Below are positions 1 through 12,315 of a stretch of DNA of 64,000 nt, one piece after another. The notes under the pieces were generated by a model. The model searched no databases, was not told the origin of the DNA, and was given only the letters and a program-made list of their open reading frames with translations. Positions within the stretch are counted from its first letter, which is position 1, and each line of letters starts with the position of its first letter. A program made the position numbers and the translations under genes. Origin of the DNA: Brassica napus (Eukaryota > Streptophyta > Magnoliopsida > Brassicales > Brassicaceae); contig NC_063448.1 of NCBI RefSeq assembly GCF_020379485.1, forward strand, positions 48,121,218-48,185,217. Reading direction: 5' to 3'.

Positions 1-1330
1 CATTTACAAAGCTAGCTAATCAAATGCCAGACACATTTGCTGACCCGAAAAAAATGACTAAGTCATATATAAACCAGCTTGTAAAGCACCAACGAATTTG
101 ATGTCCAAGAAGAGACACAGTCAAGTTGCTACAGAGTCTAGACAACATATGGAACGTGGTAGACCAAATAGGTTCCAAAAGATAAGAATCCTCAGAAACA
201 AAAGAAAGGTGCAGAGAATGATAATCAAAATCAAAATCCGAGGTTACTAAGGAAACCATCCCAGACATGGAGATAAGGCCGGCCGGCTCTAAGGTACAGG
301 TACCAAACAATGTAGCTTGGGACGCCAAGCTGCAAAGTATTAAAGGTCCTGATAATAATGAATCTCAATCGATTATATCATGTATGGAACATAATGGAAC
401 CAATAAAGAATGTCGACATAAGATGATTTATTTGCATACAAGGTAGCACTTGAATTTATGAATATAAGCGATGATCATGAACCCACGTCAATATAAGAGT
501 GCACACTCGTAGAACAAATTAGATTGAATGGAAACGTGGGGTTAAATAGTTTAAAGAAGAAATGCATATTTGGCCATATGATTAAGACGCCATATGATGT
601 TAAAACCAGTGGATATAAATGGGTCTTGTGAGGAATAGAAATCGTGAGATATAAAGCTGATGTTGCACAATGCACAAGGATTCTCACAAAGACGAGTAAT
701 AGATTATGAGAAGACATACTCTCATGTGATGGATGCAACTACTTTTAGATTTCTCATAAGTCTGGCTATATAAGAGAGAAAATTAGACTTGCAGCAAGTT
801 GATGTAGTGACTGCATATTTATATGGTCCACTGGATAATGAAAGCACTAGAGGGTATTGAGCTGAAAGTACATCAAGTTCGCGAGAACAATATTGATAAT
901 CATCAAAGTATATGATCTAAATATCTTAGGAACTTCTGGATACAATTTCCCAAACAGTTGAATATCTCAAGAAAGAGTTTGAGATGAAAAATCTTGGAAA
1001 ACAAAGTTTTGTTTGAGATTACAGCTTGAGTACATTAACAATAAAATCTTTGTGCATCAAATAGTAAATACAGAAAAGAGTACCCAAGAGATTTAATATA
1101 AACCAGTCTCACCCATTATCTAGTACAAGGACGTGAGATCACTTGTTTTGAACACTGATCTATATAAAGAACTCCTATGTTATGAATAAAGATAGATTTT
1201 TTCGTTATTTTTAAAACATCGTCCATTATATTTCTAAGAAAATAAATTTCGCTTGGGTCAATATACTAGTAGAGATATAAATTGTCAAACAAAATATCTA
1301 AAATTAGACTTCACTAGATACTGCGAATAT
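1..1330 (+). pseudogene. Decayed Copia retrotransposon pol fragment
   Basis: Broken reading frames on the plus strand match a Ty1/Copia polyprotein. Near position 10 is a linker segment like 'LANQMPDTFADPKKMTKSYI', found between integrase and reverse transcriptase in this family. From about 550 to 850 come reverse transcriptase pieces such as 'KTPYDVKTSGYKWVLVRNRN' and, in another frame, 'REKLDLQQVD'. Stops and frameshifts are frequent, so it is dead. Positions about 1155-1215 resemble the LTR end near 13.70-13.76 kb (a 'tatgttatgaataaagatag' core), which suggests an LTR remnant of the same family. The element runs off the left edge. The family call is secure; the exact ends are not. Confidence 0.75.
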
Positions 1331-1544
1331 ACTCCGTGTCCACATGGCTATCTTTTAGTGGCTTTAGACTTTTGAAGTTAAAATTTAATTGCTTTGTAAA
1401 AATGTAAATAAGATAATTATATTTTATTCGTTTTATTGAAAGGGAGGTTGTCCCGTTAAGGTTGCTTTTATAGTTTTTTATGTCTAAAAAAGCAAAGAGA
1501 AAAAAGGCAGACGAATTGCTTAAAACCCAGCAAGCTGCTCTTCT

Positions 1545-1883
1545 CTTTTTTTTTTTTTTTTTTTTAACTTCCTTATTAATTCAACCCATTACAAATGGGA
1601 GCCAAGCCCATACAACTCTACCAAGCTAATCTAAAACGACTTCTAACACCTTCGGTCTCTAAGGAACCTTTTAAGCTACAAAGAAAGACAGCCAAGTAGC
1701 TAACACAGAATCCTGGCCGGCTTGGAGTACTTGTCTTCGAGCAATGGGATCCAATATGAGTCTAATGAGCTGCTGAACTTCTGCTACAAGAGTCCCCGGG
1801 GGCTTTCTCTCATCTGAGTGGACCCTCTTGTTTCTCTCCTTCCAGATCAAGTACAACGCAGCTTGATGAATTAATCTTATAAA
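1545..1883 (-). mobile_element. 5'-truncated LINE 3' end with poly(A) and target-site duplication
   Basis: The plus strand shows a run of T at 1546-1565, the poly(A) tail of a minus-strand insertion. On the minus strand the next frame reads 'ALYLIWKERNKRVHS', the typical C-terminal end of plant LINE reverse-transcriptase proteins. The 13-bp sequence aagctgctcttct occurs at both edges (1532-1544 and 1884-1896), as expected for a target-site duplication. The flanks on both sides resemble the 'VGEEQLAVLF' region of the neighbouring F-box gene, so the LINE landed in an F-box gene copy. Confidence 0.75.
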
Positions 1884-1950
1884 AAGCTGCTCTTCTTCCA
1901 GATCAAGTTGTTCTTCTCCAACACTAGATAGAGTCATTTTCTTCTCCAAC
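1884..1950 (-). pseudogene. F-box gene scrap beside the LINE
   Basis: The minus strand reads 'MTLSSVGEEQLDLEEEQLF', matching 'VTLSNVGEEQLAVLF' in the intact F-box gene next door and 'VILSSVGEEQQQLAVLF' in the one at 20.6 kb. A shorter matching piece lies left of the LINE (about 1510-1544). No F-box domain remains. Confidence 0.6.
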
Positions 1951-2118
1951 TGATAACAAGTTTATTTACTTTTCATACTGCATACAATAAAAATTACAAG
2001 AAATCATGTTCAAAAACTGAAATCAAACAACAAAAACGATGTGCTAAGGAAATAAACTTATAAGGTATTGTAAAGGGAATGATGAACATGACATGTGGTT
2101 CACAACTTCTCATGCAGT

Positions 2119-3228
2119 TTAGTTGATCTGAACTGAACTTGGAACATAAGAGAAGGCATGAGGGAACACTTCGCATGTAGTAACTTCTCCGAGATCAACT
2201 TCCTTAAAGTAATCATTTTCTCCAATGAAGTAAGCTATGTTACGACTAGTTTCCGATACATTTTTATCTCCATCAAAAACAACTACGACTCTCCTCTCCT
2301 CATCAATAAGGAAACTCCCACCAGTAAAGAACTGAAACCAAGTGAGTGGCGACATATCCACCGCCAAGAACTTGCTCCAAGACACCCCATTAGGCTCAAC
2401 CTTGGTCGTAACCCATACCTCCATCTCATAAGTATCCAAGTTCTGAAACAACACAGCAAGCTGCTCTTCTCCAACATTAGATAGAGTTACCTCATCTTCA
2501 AAATAAGACTCAAAAGGCAGAGGCAGACGCGGAGCAAACCTCTCTGTTGTGAAATCAAAACAGAGTATAAAACCGGGAACGTTTCCTCCTGCTTCCTTGT
2601 CTTGAGCAAACCAGTACACGTTTCCCTTCAAAGACACGCCATAGTTATTAGAATTAGACTCACTGTCCACTTCCATCTTCCAGTCTGGAGTGACATCAAG
2701 AACCCTCCAAGAATCAGAGCTTACATCGTATATCTCATGCACATGATGAGCAAATCTCAAGACCTTATATGCACGGCACGGGTTGCCCTCTTCGAATCCG
2801 AGAGCATGAGCATACTTACTATGGTCAACGCATATCCAACGAGATTCCCCTGTATAAGGGTTCCAAAGCACGAGCCTTGCGTAGTCTTCAGTGACGCATA
2901 ACAGTAAACCCTCGCAGTGATATACCTGAGTGATATCGAGTTTATCTGAACTGTTCAGGCTAATGAGAGTACCTGTAAGCTTTATAGATGGATGATCGAA
3001 GTCATTGAGATTGACGCTCATCAAACGAAGACTGCAGTTAATCAATACGATGGCCAAAATCTCACCTTTACTTGTTCTTGGTGGTGATTGAGCAAGGTGC
3101 TTCTTTGTAAAGGTTTCAACTTTGGATAAAGTGTTCCACTTTTTGCAAGTGGATCGGACTTTTCTCAGAGATGTCGTCGGAACCCTAGAGAGGATCTCCT
3201 CCAACAAGTCCTTTGAAAGATTGTTCAT
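2119..3228 (-). CDS. F-box protein with F-box-associated (FBA) domain
   Basis: A single-exon gene of 369 aa. The N-terminal F-box (about residues 1-45: 'LSKDLLEEILSRVPTTSLRK', then 'STCKKWNTLSK') would bind SKP1/ASK in an SCF ubiquitin ligase. The rest has the FBA_1 pattern: a 'CEGLLLC' beta strand, 'LVLWNPYTGESRWI', 'SLKGNVYWFA' and 'FILCFDFTTERF'. An in-frame extension of 34 residues upstream exists, but I chose the ATG at 3228 because it places the F-box at the N-terminus, as in the paralogue at 20.6 kb. The substrate is unknown. This family is large and fast-evolving in Brassicaceae. Upstream DNA (3330-3360) has two GGGCCCA-like motifs seen in many plant promoters. Confidence 0.9.
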   Translation of the reverse strand: MNNLSKDLLEEILSRVPTTSLRKVRSTCKKWNTLSKVETFTKKHLAQSPPRTSKGEILAIVLINCSLRLMSVNLNDFDHPSIKLTGTLISLNSSDKLDITQVYHCEGLLLCVTEDYARLVLWNPYTGESRWICVDHSKYAHALGFEEGNPCRAYKVLRFAHHVHEIYDVSSDSWRVLDVTPDWKMEVDSESNSNNYGVSLKGNVYWFAQDKEAGGNVPGFILCFDFTTERFAPRLPLPFESYFEDEVTLSNVGEEQLAVLFQNLDTYEMEVWVTTKVEPNGVSWSKFLAVDMSPLTWFQFFTGGSFLIDEERRVVVVFDGDKNVSETSRNIAYFIGENDYFKEVDLGEVTTCEVFPHAFSYVPSSVQIN

Positions 3229-6200
3229 CTTCAGACAAGGTTGCTTCGAAAAGTCTTCTCCTTTACTTGCCCTGTGTACAACAAATTCCTGCCGGCAAGA
3301 AAGCACCTTGAAATGACACTGGGCCAACATTGGGCTCTTAAAGTGGGCCCATTCAGTTTATGTAATATCACACGTGGCGTGAAGGCTTTATCACTGTTAC
3401 ACAATATGTACGATTGATCTTTTTTGTTCATGATCTTGCCAAGATAATACCACAAAACGATTAGACAGAGTTCTCACGGCATGTTATTAGTTAACTATTA
3501 TAGTTACCAGATCATTTCTCCGCGCATATATATTTAAATTTATCACATTTATCATTTTTATTTGTATATGAATTTTTGTATATTAAATTATATATAACTA
3601 ATTTTTAAATTTGATTTTTTTTTATATTTTTAGTTTGAACTAAGTATTTCTAATATATGTAACACAATTAACTAATAAAATATGAAAATTAAGTCCAAGA
3701 TTTTAGAGTTATGTAAAAAAAAATATAGTTATGTATAGAACATAAATTATCTTTGTTTAAAAGATCAGAATCTTATCTCGAATAAATTCACGAAAATAAA
3801 AAATACTCCAATAACCTACTTAAAATATAAAACCCCATTTACAAAAAAAAAACGTACTTAATAATATTTTTTTACGTGTAATAGTTGAAAACTGACAATT
3901 GAATATCGATCTAAAATATTATTTTAATATATCTAATGGTAAAGTATTAATTGTAATAAATTTTTTTTGAATTTGTAATATTACATGAATTAGAAGCCTT
4001 TAAAATCTAAAATATATTTTATTAACATAGTATATTTTTTATTTATTTCTTATTTTAACGTTAAAAAATATTTCTTTAGTTTTATTTGTATATTATTTTT
4101 TAATAATTTAGTTTATTTTAAGTAATTTAAAAATTATCAAGAAAATAATATATTTAAAATTATTTATTTAAATATATCCAAATATGATGTCTCATTTTTA
4201 TGTGCGTTTGCGTTGATCATATTTAATTTGTAGTTTGTATATTTAATAACACCTTTTTGCGTACCGTTCTATGGTTTTAATAAATGTGTTGTCATTTCAT
4301 TTTTTTTTGAATACTAACATGATTTTTAGTGATCAGTGATAATGTATTTTTAACGTTATGTTTTACATTTTATCGTATATTTTCTAACTTTTCATTCTGG
4401 CACTTTTTTAGAATCGTTTTAATTAGATAATAGGTTTAAAGAAGTAAATAAAACTGTGTATGTTGTAAATTTTGACTTTTTAGTGTAACTAAGCACTATC
4501 AATTATGGAAATTATATTATGATTTTATTTTACTAAATCTTTCTTTCAGTGTATATTTTTTGTTTTATTTTGTATTTTTACAATTTTATTGCCTTATTCT
4601 TTAATTGCAGAGAATTGTTATTTCCAATTTTTGTTTCATATACTTTAAAAGCCTTCAGTTGATTTTTGTTTGTTTTTTTTTCTCCAATTACAATGTACGG
4701 TTTGACCGTTTCTTTTTTGGATCAAACTACTAATATCATCAGATAGAAAAGCTTAAACTCCAAGAATGGAGTGAGTATTTGTGATAGAGAAAAGTGATTT
4801 AGCCACTAATATAGTAAGATATTATAATATTAAAAGGTATGGAAACTCTTCTATGTTGTCATATGCAGGACATAATTAAGTTGTTCTCAATTGATTCTAT
4901 ATTTGTGATAACGCGAAATACATCTTTTATGTCTTCCTTACATCATCCTTAATTGGTTTAGGTTCGACAATTTCTAATATACTTAGAGTAACATAATATT
5001 AGATGTTGATTATCTCCTTCCAATTAAAAATGCACAGAATGAGAGAAATTTAAGGTGAGACCAATTTATAATTTTTTTCTTCATATCTATATAGAGTTAG
5101 TTTATAGATTAATATATTTGTTTCAAAATGTAATTAAAAGTTATTACTTTAGAAAACTGTCATTTAATATATAAATTTAATCAATTACACAGCAATTTAC
5201 ATAATTTAATTGGTCACACAATATCCAATAAATATAAAGTTACATTGAAATATAAAAACAATTTATATAGTGAAAAAAAAAATATTTTTAAACTATTATA
5301 TTATAAAACAAATGGAATATTTAAATTATATTGAAACATTAGAATAGTAAGAATCAGAAAAGCTGTTCATCTCAACGTCGATCATTTACGTCGGCCATGC
5401 CTTATCTCCAATGTATTCCTCTATTTTTTTTCTAAAACAGAGGAATTTCATAATAGAGATGGATTTGTCTCCGATGTATTTTTCTATTTTCTCTCCTGAA
5501 AAAGAATATTCTTGATATATTCTTTTCTAAGTTTACAAATAATACTTTTTATTTGTGAAAGTTGAAAACCAACCAAATTTATTTTAGTATTTTATAAAAT
5601 TATAATATTATTTACACTAAATATATCTTTACAGATTATTATGTAAATAAAAAAATATAATTATATTTATATAAATAATATATTTCACTAAAAAATATTT
5701 TCGATTATAGTTGTTTAAGTAAAAAGTTAAAGAATCATTTTGTAAAAACAAATAGAGAAAGTGACATGGCAAAAATATAGTTTTTCATTGGGCGATAATT
5801 TTCGGCTACGTAGACACTCTTTCTAAGGCTTATATCTTTCTTTTATTACTTATTTGATATTTGTTTGCTCATATATATGTCGTGGGACAAAAAAGACAAA
5901 AAAAAAGTCAAATAGCATATGTTTAAGCAGAAAATACATACACAGAGAAAGAGAATTACCATGGAGAATAAAAGATGCAAAATGACCTCCGCAGAAGTTC
6001 TTCTCCTCAGGGCCGGGTCAGATAAACAGGCAGAAGCACCAATGTGATGGAAGCCTTTTCAGGTTATCAAGATTCAAATACGAATAAACTGAGCCAAATT
6101 CCACACATACAGATAAAATGGTTAACGCTTGGCTTCCTTAAAATACTTGAGTCAAAAAGGTATGCATGCAGTATTAACGTTTCATCAACATAACAATTTT

Positions 6201-6539
6201 GGAAGGAAAAGAACCTATTGAATGTGAAGCCATTGTAGAAACATAAAAACTTACACTTTGAGATTTTTATAGAAGCGTAATGATACCAATTCACTGAGAA
6301 TAAAGCAGAGTAATTCAAAGCAAAACGGAATAAGTACTAAACGAACCCATTACGCAAGAAGAAACGCAGCGAATGGAATCAAGAACAAAACCATAAAATT
6401 AAACAAATTAGGATTCTTAGCAAAATCAAATATAGGGTTGTCAAGCAAAAATTAATTCGAGCTAAGAAGTATGTACCCAGTCGATGGCTTTCTTAGTATC
6501 ATCAATCTTCTCCATCTCGATTGGGAGCCTTGATTAATT

Positions 6540-6869
6540 CGCCTTCTCTTTTAGCACGAGAATCAGCAGCGACCATGACTCCTTAAGGAAAAAAAAGCGA
6601 GTGTAGTTGCTCCTCCTTTTGCAGGCTTCACCATCTGTACAACTTCTTTCTAAAACCCATCAAACTGAAACCCAAAAAGAAAAAAAAATCAACCACCCAC
6701 ATGCTTAACGGATAAACACAAAAAAATCTCATCAAAAAATAAAACGCAAATATGTTGTTTGGGGAAGATCAGAAGAGGGCACAACAGAAAAACCATCAAG
6801 CATATTGTTGCTAGACCCAAAGCCAATCGTAGGCATGGATGTCTCGAAACCAATTAAATCAAGCTTCAT
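6540..6869 (-). pseudogene. PBE: Captured fragment of proteasome subunit beta type-5
   Basis: Minus-strand pieces match the N-terminal half of 20S proteasome beta-5. Starting at the ATG at 6869 it reads 'MKLDLIGFETSMPTIGFGSS', then 'NMLDGFS' and 'SDLPQTT'. After an intron-like gap come 'KEVVQMVKPAKGGATTLAF' and, after a frameshift, 'GVMVAADSRA', which contains the conserved start of the catalytic core. The copy has a stop within 'DGF*KEVV', a frameshift, and loses homology after 'DSRAKRE'. It lies on the same strand as the Helitron. The product cannot be functional. Confidence 0.75.
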
Positions 6870-6969
6870 CTTTTAACCATAAAGAATTTTTGAAATCCCA
6901 CAAATGAAATTGATATAAAATTTAACTAAACGAATGTCGTTCAGTATTATTAGCGACTTAGCTTATACA

Positions 6970-7470
6970 ATAATTGAAAACCCGGTGGCTTAGATCGTCC
7001 CCAAACCGCTGCCGCCACTCTCGCTGGTATCTGCTCACCGCCTTCAACAGCGGGCCATCCCAGTCTTTCCCGGTCTGTTGTAACCACTCCGACGACAATC
7101 ACACGCCGACGTTGGGAAGTGCGACCCATAGAAGCCTATGTGGACCTCGCTGGAGCTGTGGATCTCGCCGGGGCAAGCGATCTCCACTGGCCAATCTTGA
7201 CTCGCGGTGTTTCCCTCCATGCCGATCTATACCCAAAGCTGCTCATCACGAACCGTGGAGAAGCGTCCATGAGGAACAACTATAACGATAATAATTTCAA
7301 AGGGAGTGTGACGAACAGGAGAAGCCGTGAGGAGGAGCATGAGAGCAGATCTGGAAGTGATAACGTCGAAGGTATCTCCGGCAAAGATCAAGACGCCGAC
7401 GATAATAAACCTCCTCGGAAAAAAAGTTACCACCGACACACTCCTCAACAAATCCAAGAACTCGAACCGT
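6970..7470 (+). pseudogene. ANL2: Captured fragment of HD-ZIP IV gene (ANL2-like)
   Basis: From about 7243 the frame reads 'TNRGEASMRNN', 'NRRSREEEHESRSGSDNVEG', 'DNKPPRKKSYHRHTPQQIQE' and 'LE'. These are the acidic linker and first residues of the homeodomain in ANTHOCYANINLESS2-type class IV homeodomain-leucine zipper factors. It stops at the 'QELE' point, so homeodomain helices 2-3, zipper and START domain are missing. The preceding GC-rich stretch (6970-7240) is open in the same frame and looks like further captured exon sequence that I cannot identify. It is antisense to the proposed Helitron. Confidence 0.8.
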
Positions 7471-7808
7471 ACTCCCCTCTCTCTCTCCGATCCAAACACA
7501 TGCCCTTTCGTTCGATCTAGATTGATCAATGTCTAAGTGGCCATTCAGATTCAACATTTGGGCTAAAAAAAACGCAAGCCCAACATTACCAGAACCGTGC
7601 TGACGTGTCAAAAAGGAGTCTTCTGATTGGCCGATTTTTTAATCTGACGTGGACAGCTTCTCCACTCACCTTATTCTCCTTTTAGTATAGTATAGATTAA
7701 ATGTTTGGGAGTTTTTTTATTATATAGCATCAGCATTTATTATATTAAACTAATGCAAATAAATTAACTAAATTGATAAATTCTGGAGTTCCCTTTTTAA
7801 ATCATTAA

Positions 7809-8187
7809 TGTTATGAAATAACTTATAATTTATTGTATCGAGAAATTTAAATAAGAGTAGAATTTAATACCCGTAGGAAGCAAATAACACTAATATAAGG
7901 GAGAGAGTTTATTATAAGGAGGAAGAAGAAAATGTAATGATTCTTTGATTATAAACTCTTGTTCTTGTTTTTTTTTGTGTACAAAAGAGTGAGATGAGTG
8001 ATGGTATTTATAGTGAACAACAATACATAAAATAACAAAGATGGTGCTTAATTTGGTAAATGAGTGGGTGATCATAGTGTTTGATGAGTAGATGATCATA
8101 GTGCTTGAGTTGGTAAAGGGGTGGATGATCATAGTGCTTGAGTTTGGTAAAGAAGTGGATGATCATTTCAATGCTTATCTTATAACA
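7809..8187 (-). repeat. LTR (3' LTR in element orientation)
   Basis: It begins tgttatgaaataactt and ends gcttatcttataaca, with TG...CA ends. It contains about three copies of a ~34-bp subrepeat around gtggatgatcatagtgcttg, each with a tgatca palindrome. It is near-identical to 13167-13545. Confidence 0.9.
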
Positions 8188-11100
8188 CTCCCCCTTGATC
8201 ATCCATCTTGTATTACGTGGTGCCTCGTTAAAAACCTAGTCATGGAAAACCCAATGGGAAAAACCGTAGTAAAAGTAAAAAGAGTACAACTACGTAAGCT
8301 CCCCCTCGAATGAGTAGTCATAGAACCTTTAGAACAATGATAGATTTTCATCTCTCAAATTGTAACATTCTCTTTGGGTGTCTATCTTTTGTATGTTCTT
8401 TGTTGCCTCGTTAAAACCTTGTCATGGAAAACCCAATGGGATAAAAAAAACCATGATAAGGAAAAAGAGTACAACCACACTTACTATCATATTTCTTTCC
8501 CTGGAAACAATATCTTCAGGATATGCATTCCAATCAACTCTCTTCAGAGAATTAAGCTTAAGAGAATAAATTCTATTCATTTCTATTATGATATCTAGGT
8601 CCTTTAGACTTCTTGTCCATAATTCTCTTTTGACTTAGACAATAGTTTATTGGTCTATTTGGATTTCAAACCAAATTTCTTACATATAATCGTATAGAAA
8701 TTCGTTTCGTACATACGAATTATTCATTTGTAACTATAGAAGTTACTATTATGATTTTCTTTCTTTTCATATGAAATTACATCTTTCAGTAATGAAAAAG
8801 ATTAATAATTTTCTTAAATAACACTCTTACGTATGGTATTTCAGGACCAAACATATACGAGCGTCTTAAATAAAATACTTTAAGGATCTTTATGATAACA
8901 TCTCAGTTTTAGATCTCCGATTTAGAATACATAAAACAATATAGTATTGTCAAGAGTTTTCTTCCAAAATATAATTTTTCTATAACTCTTCAGGAGTTTT
9001 GATTATATTCAAATCATGATTCTATTGATTTATAATCTCTTGATAAATACAAATGGATACATTTGTTAACCTTATAATATTTTATATATCCCATAAAATA
9101 GTTTGTTTCAATTCGATCGAATATGCAGAGTTCCCGGGAACATGATTTTGATATCATCAATCCTTCATGGATTATACTTCCAGGGATTAACATTTTTCAA
9201 GTGGATTGTTTTATTCAAGTTCTTCCTTTATTACCAGACTATAAGGAACTTGAAACTAGTTGCATCTACCATATGAAATTATGTCTCTTCACAATCAATT
9301 TCATATTGATCCTTCTTTGTGTGCAACGGTTCATTTACATCTCACTTGTTTTACACCTTTTAGTGTATGGACTATTGGTCCAAATACTTCTCTATTTCAC
9401 AAGAAGTTTATATCTTTGTCTATTGCATCTTTCTGATTTGGCCAATCATTTCTTTGTGTACACTTTCCAATAGACTTTCTTTCATGATCCTCTTTCTCAT
9501 TTATTATATCAACTGCTACTTTGCATATATAATATCATCGACGTCAATTTTCTTATCGTTTCCATTTTGTTTCATACATGACATAACTTATTGAGATCTC
9601 TTCATTTGTCTCAGGTACCTGAATTTTCGTCAGTCATGTTTAATTTCTCTTCTGGAGATCATACAAAACTATATTGCCTCGTTTTGACCATTATCAATAT
9701 ATGCTCCTTTTTCATTTACGAGGATTTATCTTTGGAACCAATCTGTCTACCACGCTGCAGGCGTGACTAGCAGTTTGATATTGTTCTTGTAGAACATTTA
9801 TTCTTATTGGAGCATTTACAGCTGGTATATGTGACTTGATCACTATATTTATATGGGTCGTGTCTGGCAACTGCTTTAGTAAGTTTTGAAATGAATTATC
9901 TTTTGGACTTCTATTTCACATTGTGTTTAGCCCGAGGATCAATGATAATTCATTTCAACTTATTTTCTTTTCCAGCTGTTTATTTTCTCCCCCTTATGTT
10001 GGAAGTACTAACTCACTTTTAGAATTCATGTATAGCCTTACTTATATTTTTCGGGGATGGCTCTGGATTCTTAAGTGTCAATAGAGATTTATATCCAACA
10101 TATATTTCCAACCTCATTTGAAAACACATCTTCATTTCAAGCTCTGTGGCGGAGCAACATCCAACATTCTTAGATGAAAATGATTGGTTTCTGATCCTAT
10201 ACCAATGATGGGGAGAACTAGTGAATATTTATTGGCTTGATGCGAACCAGTGTTGCTCAAAATGTTTAGCACTTATCTCAGTGAATGTGCTATAGTCGTT
10301 AAAGACTTTAAGAAGTGAATTCACCAATATTATAAAAATGCATAGTGGGTGATCAGTCCACTAACATCTTCGTTATTTATGTCAATATCTTATTTTGGCT
10401 GGTGAAAACCATATTACCCTTTTATCTTATGGGTAAGCAACATATGTCAAATCATTCGGAAGAATCTTCGGGTTCTTATATGACTATGAATATGACCTTT
10501 AAGTATATATTCGCATTATTAATGAACCAAAATGGTCTAACTGATTCATGCCAAATGTAAACTTCTAGTTTACTATACATTTATCTTCATTATACTAATC
10601 TTTGTATAGTACAATATATAAGAGGCTGTAGATATTTTTTTCTAAAATACTTATACTGCTTTGAGAATTATTTCTGATTGAAATGTATATATCATTTCGT
10701 TTGCTTATTGTCTCAACATAAGTGTCTCAAAATCTCATGGATTTACTTTGAGAAAAATTCATCAATCTTAGTTTTAGTGTAAACATAATCTTCTGGATGT
10801 TTGACTTATCATAAAAAGTGAGATTCTTTAACTCTTCTCCTCGAGATGATAATACTACAGGTTTATCAATCTCGAATGTATCTCATTTTCTTAATCAACG
10901 CCATATCCTACATGGGTTATGTATTTTTCGTAGATCCTTTTAACTTTTGATACTTATAAAAATTCAATACCTTAAAAACTTTAAATTGCATTCTTAAGAA
11001 CTTTAAATTGAATTTTTATGTGCAGTAATACTATGTACACTTCTGGAGCATCATATAGATCCTCTTTTTAAGCATTCTATAAGTTTTTACTACCTTGTAT

Positions 11101-12315
11101 TGTACACACAATAAATTTTCTTTTATCTTCAGATGAATTCATAATTTCTTTTCTTTATTACCATGTTTATTTTCTCAACTTTAAGTGAGAGTATGAGTTC
11201 TATAAAGAAACTCTTTGGACCTTGACCTCATTTATGCTTACGTCTAAAACCACTTTTATGTTCATTTTCTTGACCAATGCTCACGTCTAAAAGGGTATAA
11301 ATGTCATATTCTCTTCAGGAGAATGAATCATAATCAACTAGACGTGATTTATCTATAGATATTTTTCAATATATATGCATCATAAAAAATTTATTGAAGA
11401 AATTTTACTTTTAAACTTAACATCCAACATAGTTGGATTTATTTACAGACTTCAGGTCTTGTAATATTTAAATGCAAAATACAAAATGAGCTTTAGGTAC
11501 TCACTTCAGGTGATAATACCTTTTTTATATATATTATTCTCCAAAACTTATGGATCTTTTAGAGTCAAGCTTTAAACTTAAAATCCTCAATATAAATGGT
11601 AATAAAATCAAAATATTTCAAATATATATAAATATGTATTAACAAAGGTGTCTTATTATATCAGAAAATAAATAAAACTTTCATAGTAATTATTATATAG
11701 ACTATATTATTACTCTCATGCTTTTTAACAAAGTTTAACCTATCAATCAATTTAATGAACAAATTTATATCACTGCCAACTTCATGCAAATTGATTTATC
11801 TAATCAAGTTTGTTAAACTTGTATATAAAGCATAAAAATACTTATCTTATAAACAGAAGTATATCGGCGATGAAAGTTTCAGCTGTTCACGTTTCTGAAT
11901 TGGCTGATAACTTGTACATATCTTTCCGAGAGAATACACAATCCTGAAAACTTTAAATTTTGCTCATATAAACATGGCCATTACATTAGTAAATATCAAC
12001 ATATAATCCAAATTCTTTTATGATATTAAACCAAAGACTAATCGACTACAAAACTAACCGATTACAAATAATTTCTTTTATGATGTTAGACCATGAATCA
12101 TAAAGTATGTTTCCTTAATACCATTAAACCATGAAGCATATTAAAGTATAATAAGCAAAATTTAATTCATCAAATAACTATTATTCTTACATATAGACAA
12201 GAGTTGATATATATATATATATATATATCATCGTCTAAAATTACTATATATATATATATATATTTTATAGAATTTGTCAATTTTAAAATGAACCATTTAT
12301 TATGAACTTCATAAT

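Larger units (their letters stand above)
3507..7696 (-). mobile_element. Non-autonomous Helitron carrying captured gene fragments
   Basis: On the minus strand the element would start with TCTATACTATACTAAAAGG (5' end at 7696, preceded by host A) and end with ...gcgcggagaaatgatCTGG (3' end at 3507, followed by host T). TC...CTRR termini inserted between A and T are the Helitron signature. The 5' terminal sequence resembles other Brassicaceae Helitron ends and shares gacacgtcagc with the element at 28-31 kb. The 3' end is less sure because no clean terminal hairpin is visible. The 3' half (3.5-5.9 kb) is AT-rich without genes; the 5' half holds pieces of at least two host genes. No Rep/helicase ORF is present. 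Confidence 0.6.

Noticed and set aside
5370..5570. MITE-like phrase (ctccaatgtattcctctatt and an inverse)
   Set aside because: Brassicaceae MITEs with such words exist, but I could not fix ends or a target duplication.
5960..6050. Short ORF after accatgg (MENKRCKMTSAEV...)
   Set aside because: It stops after about 30 codons, lies within the Helitron and matches nothing I recognise.
12210..12265. (TA)n tracts, also at about 39265-39290
   Set aside because: Simple microsatellites without further meaning.
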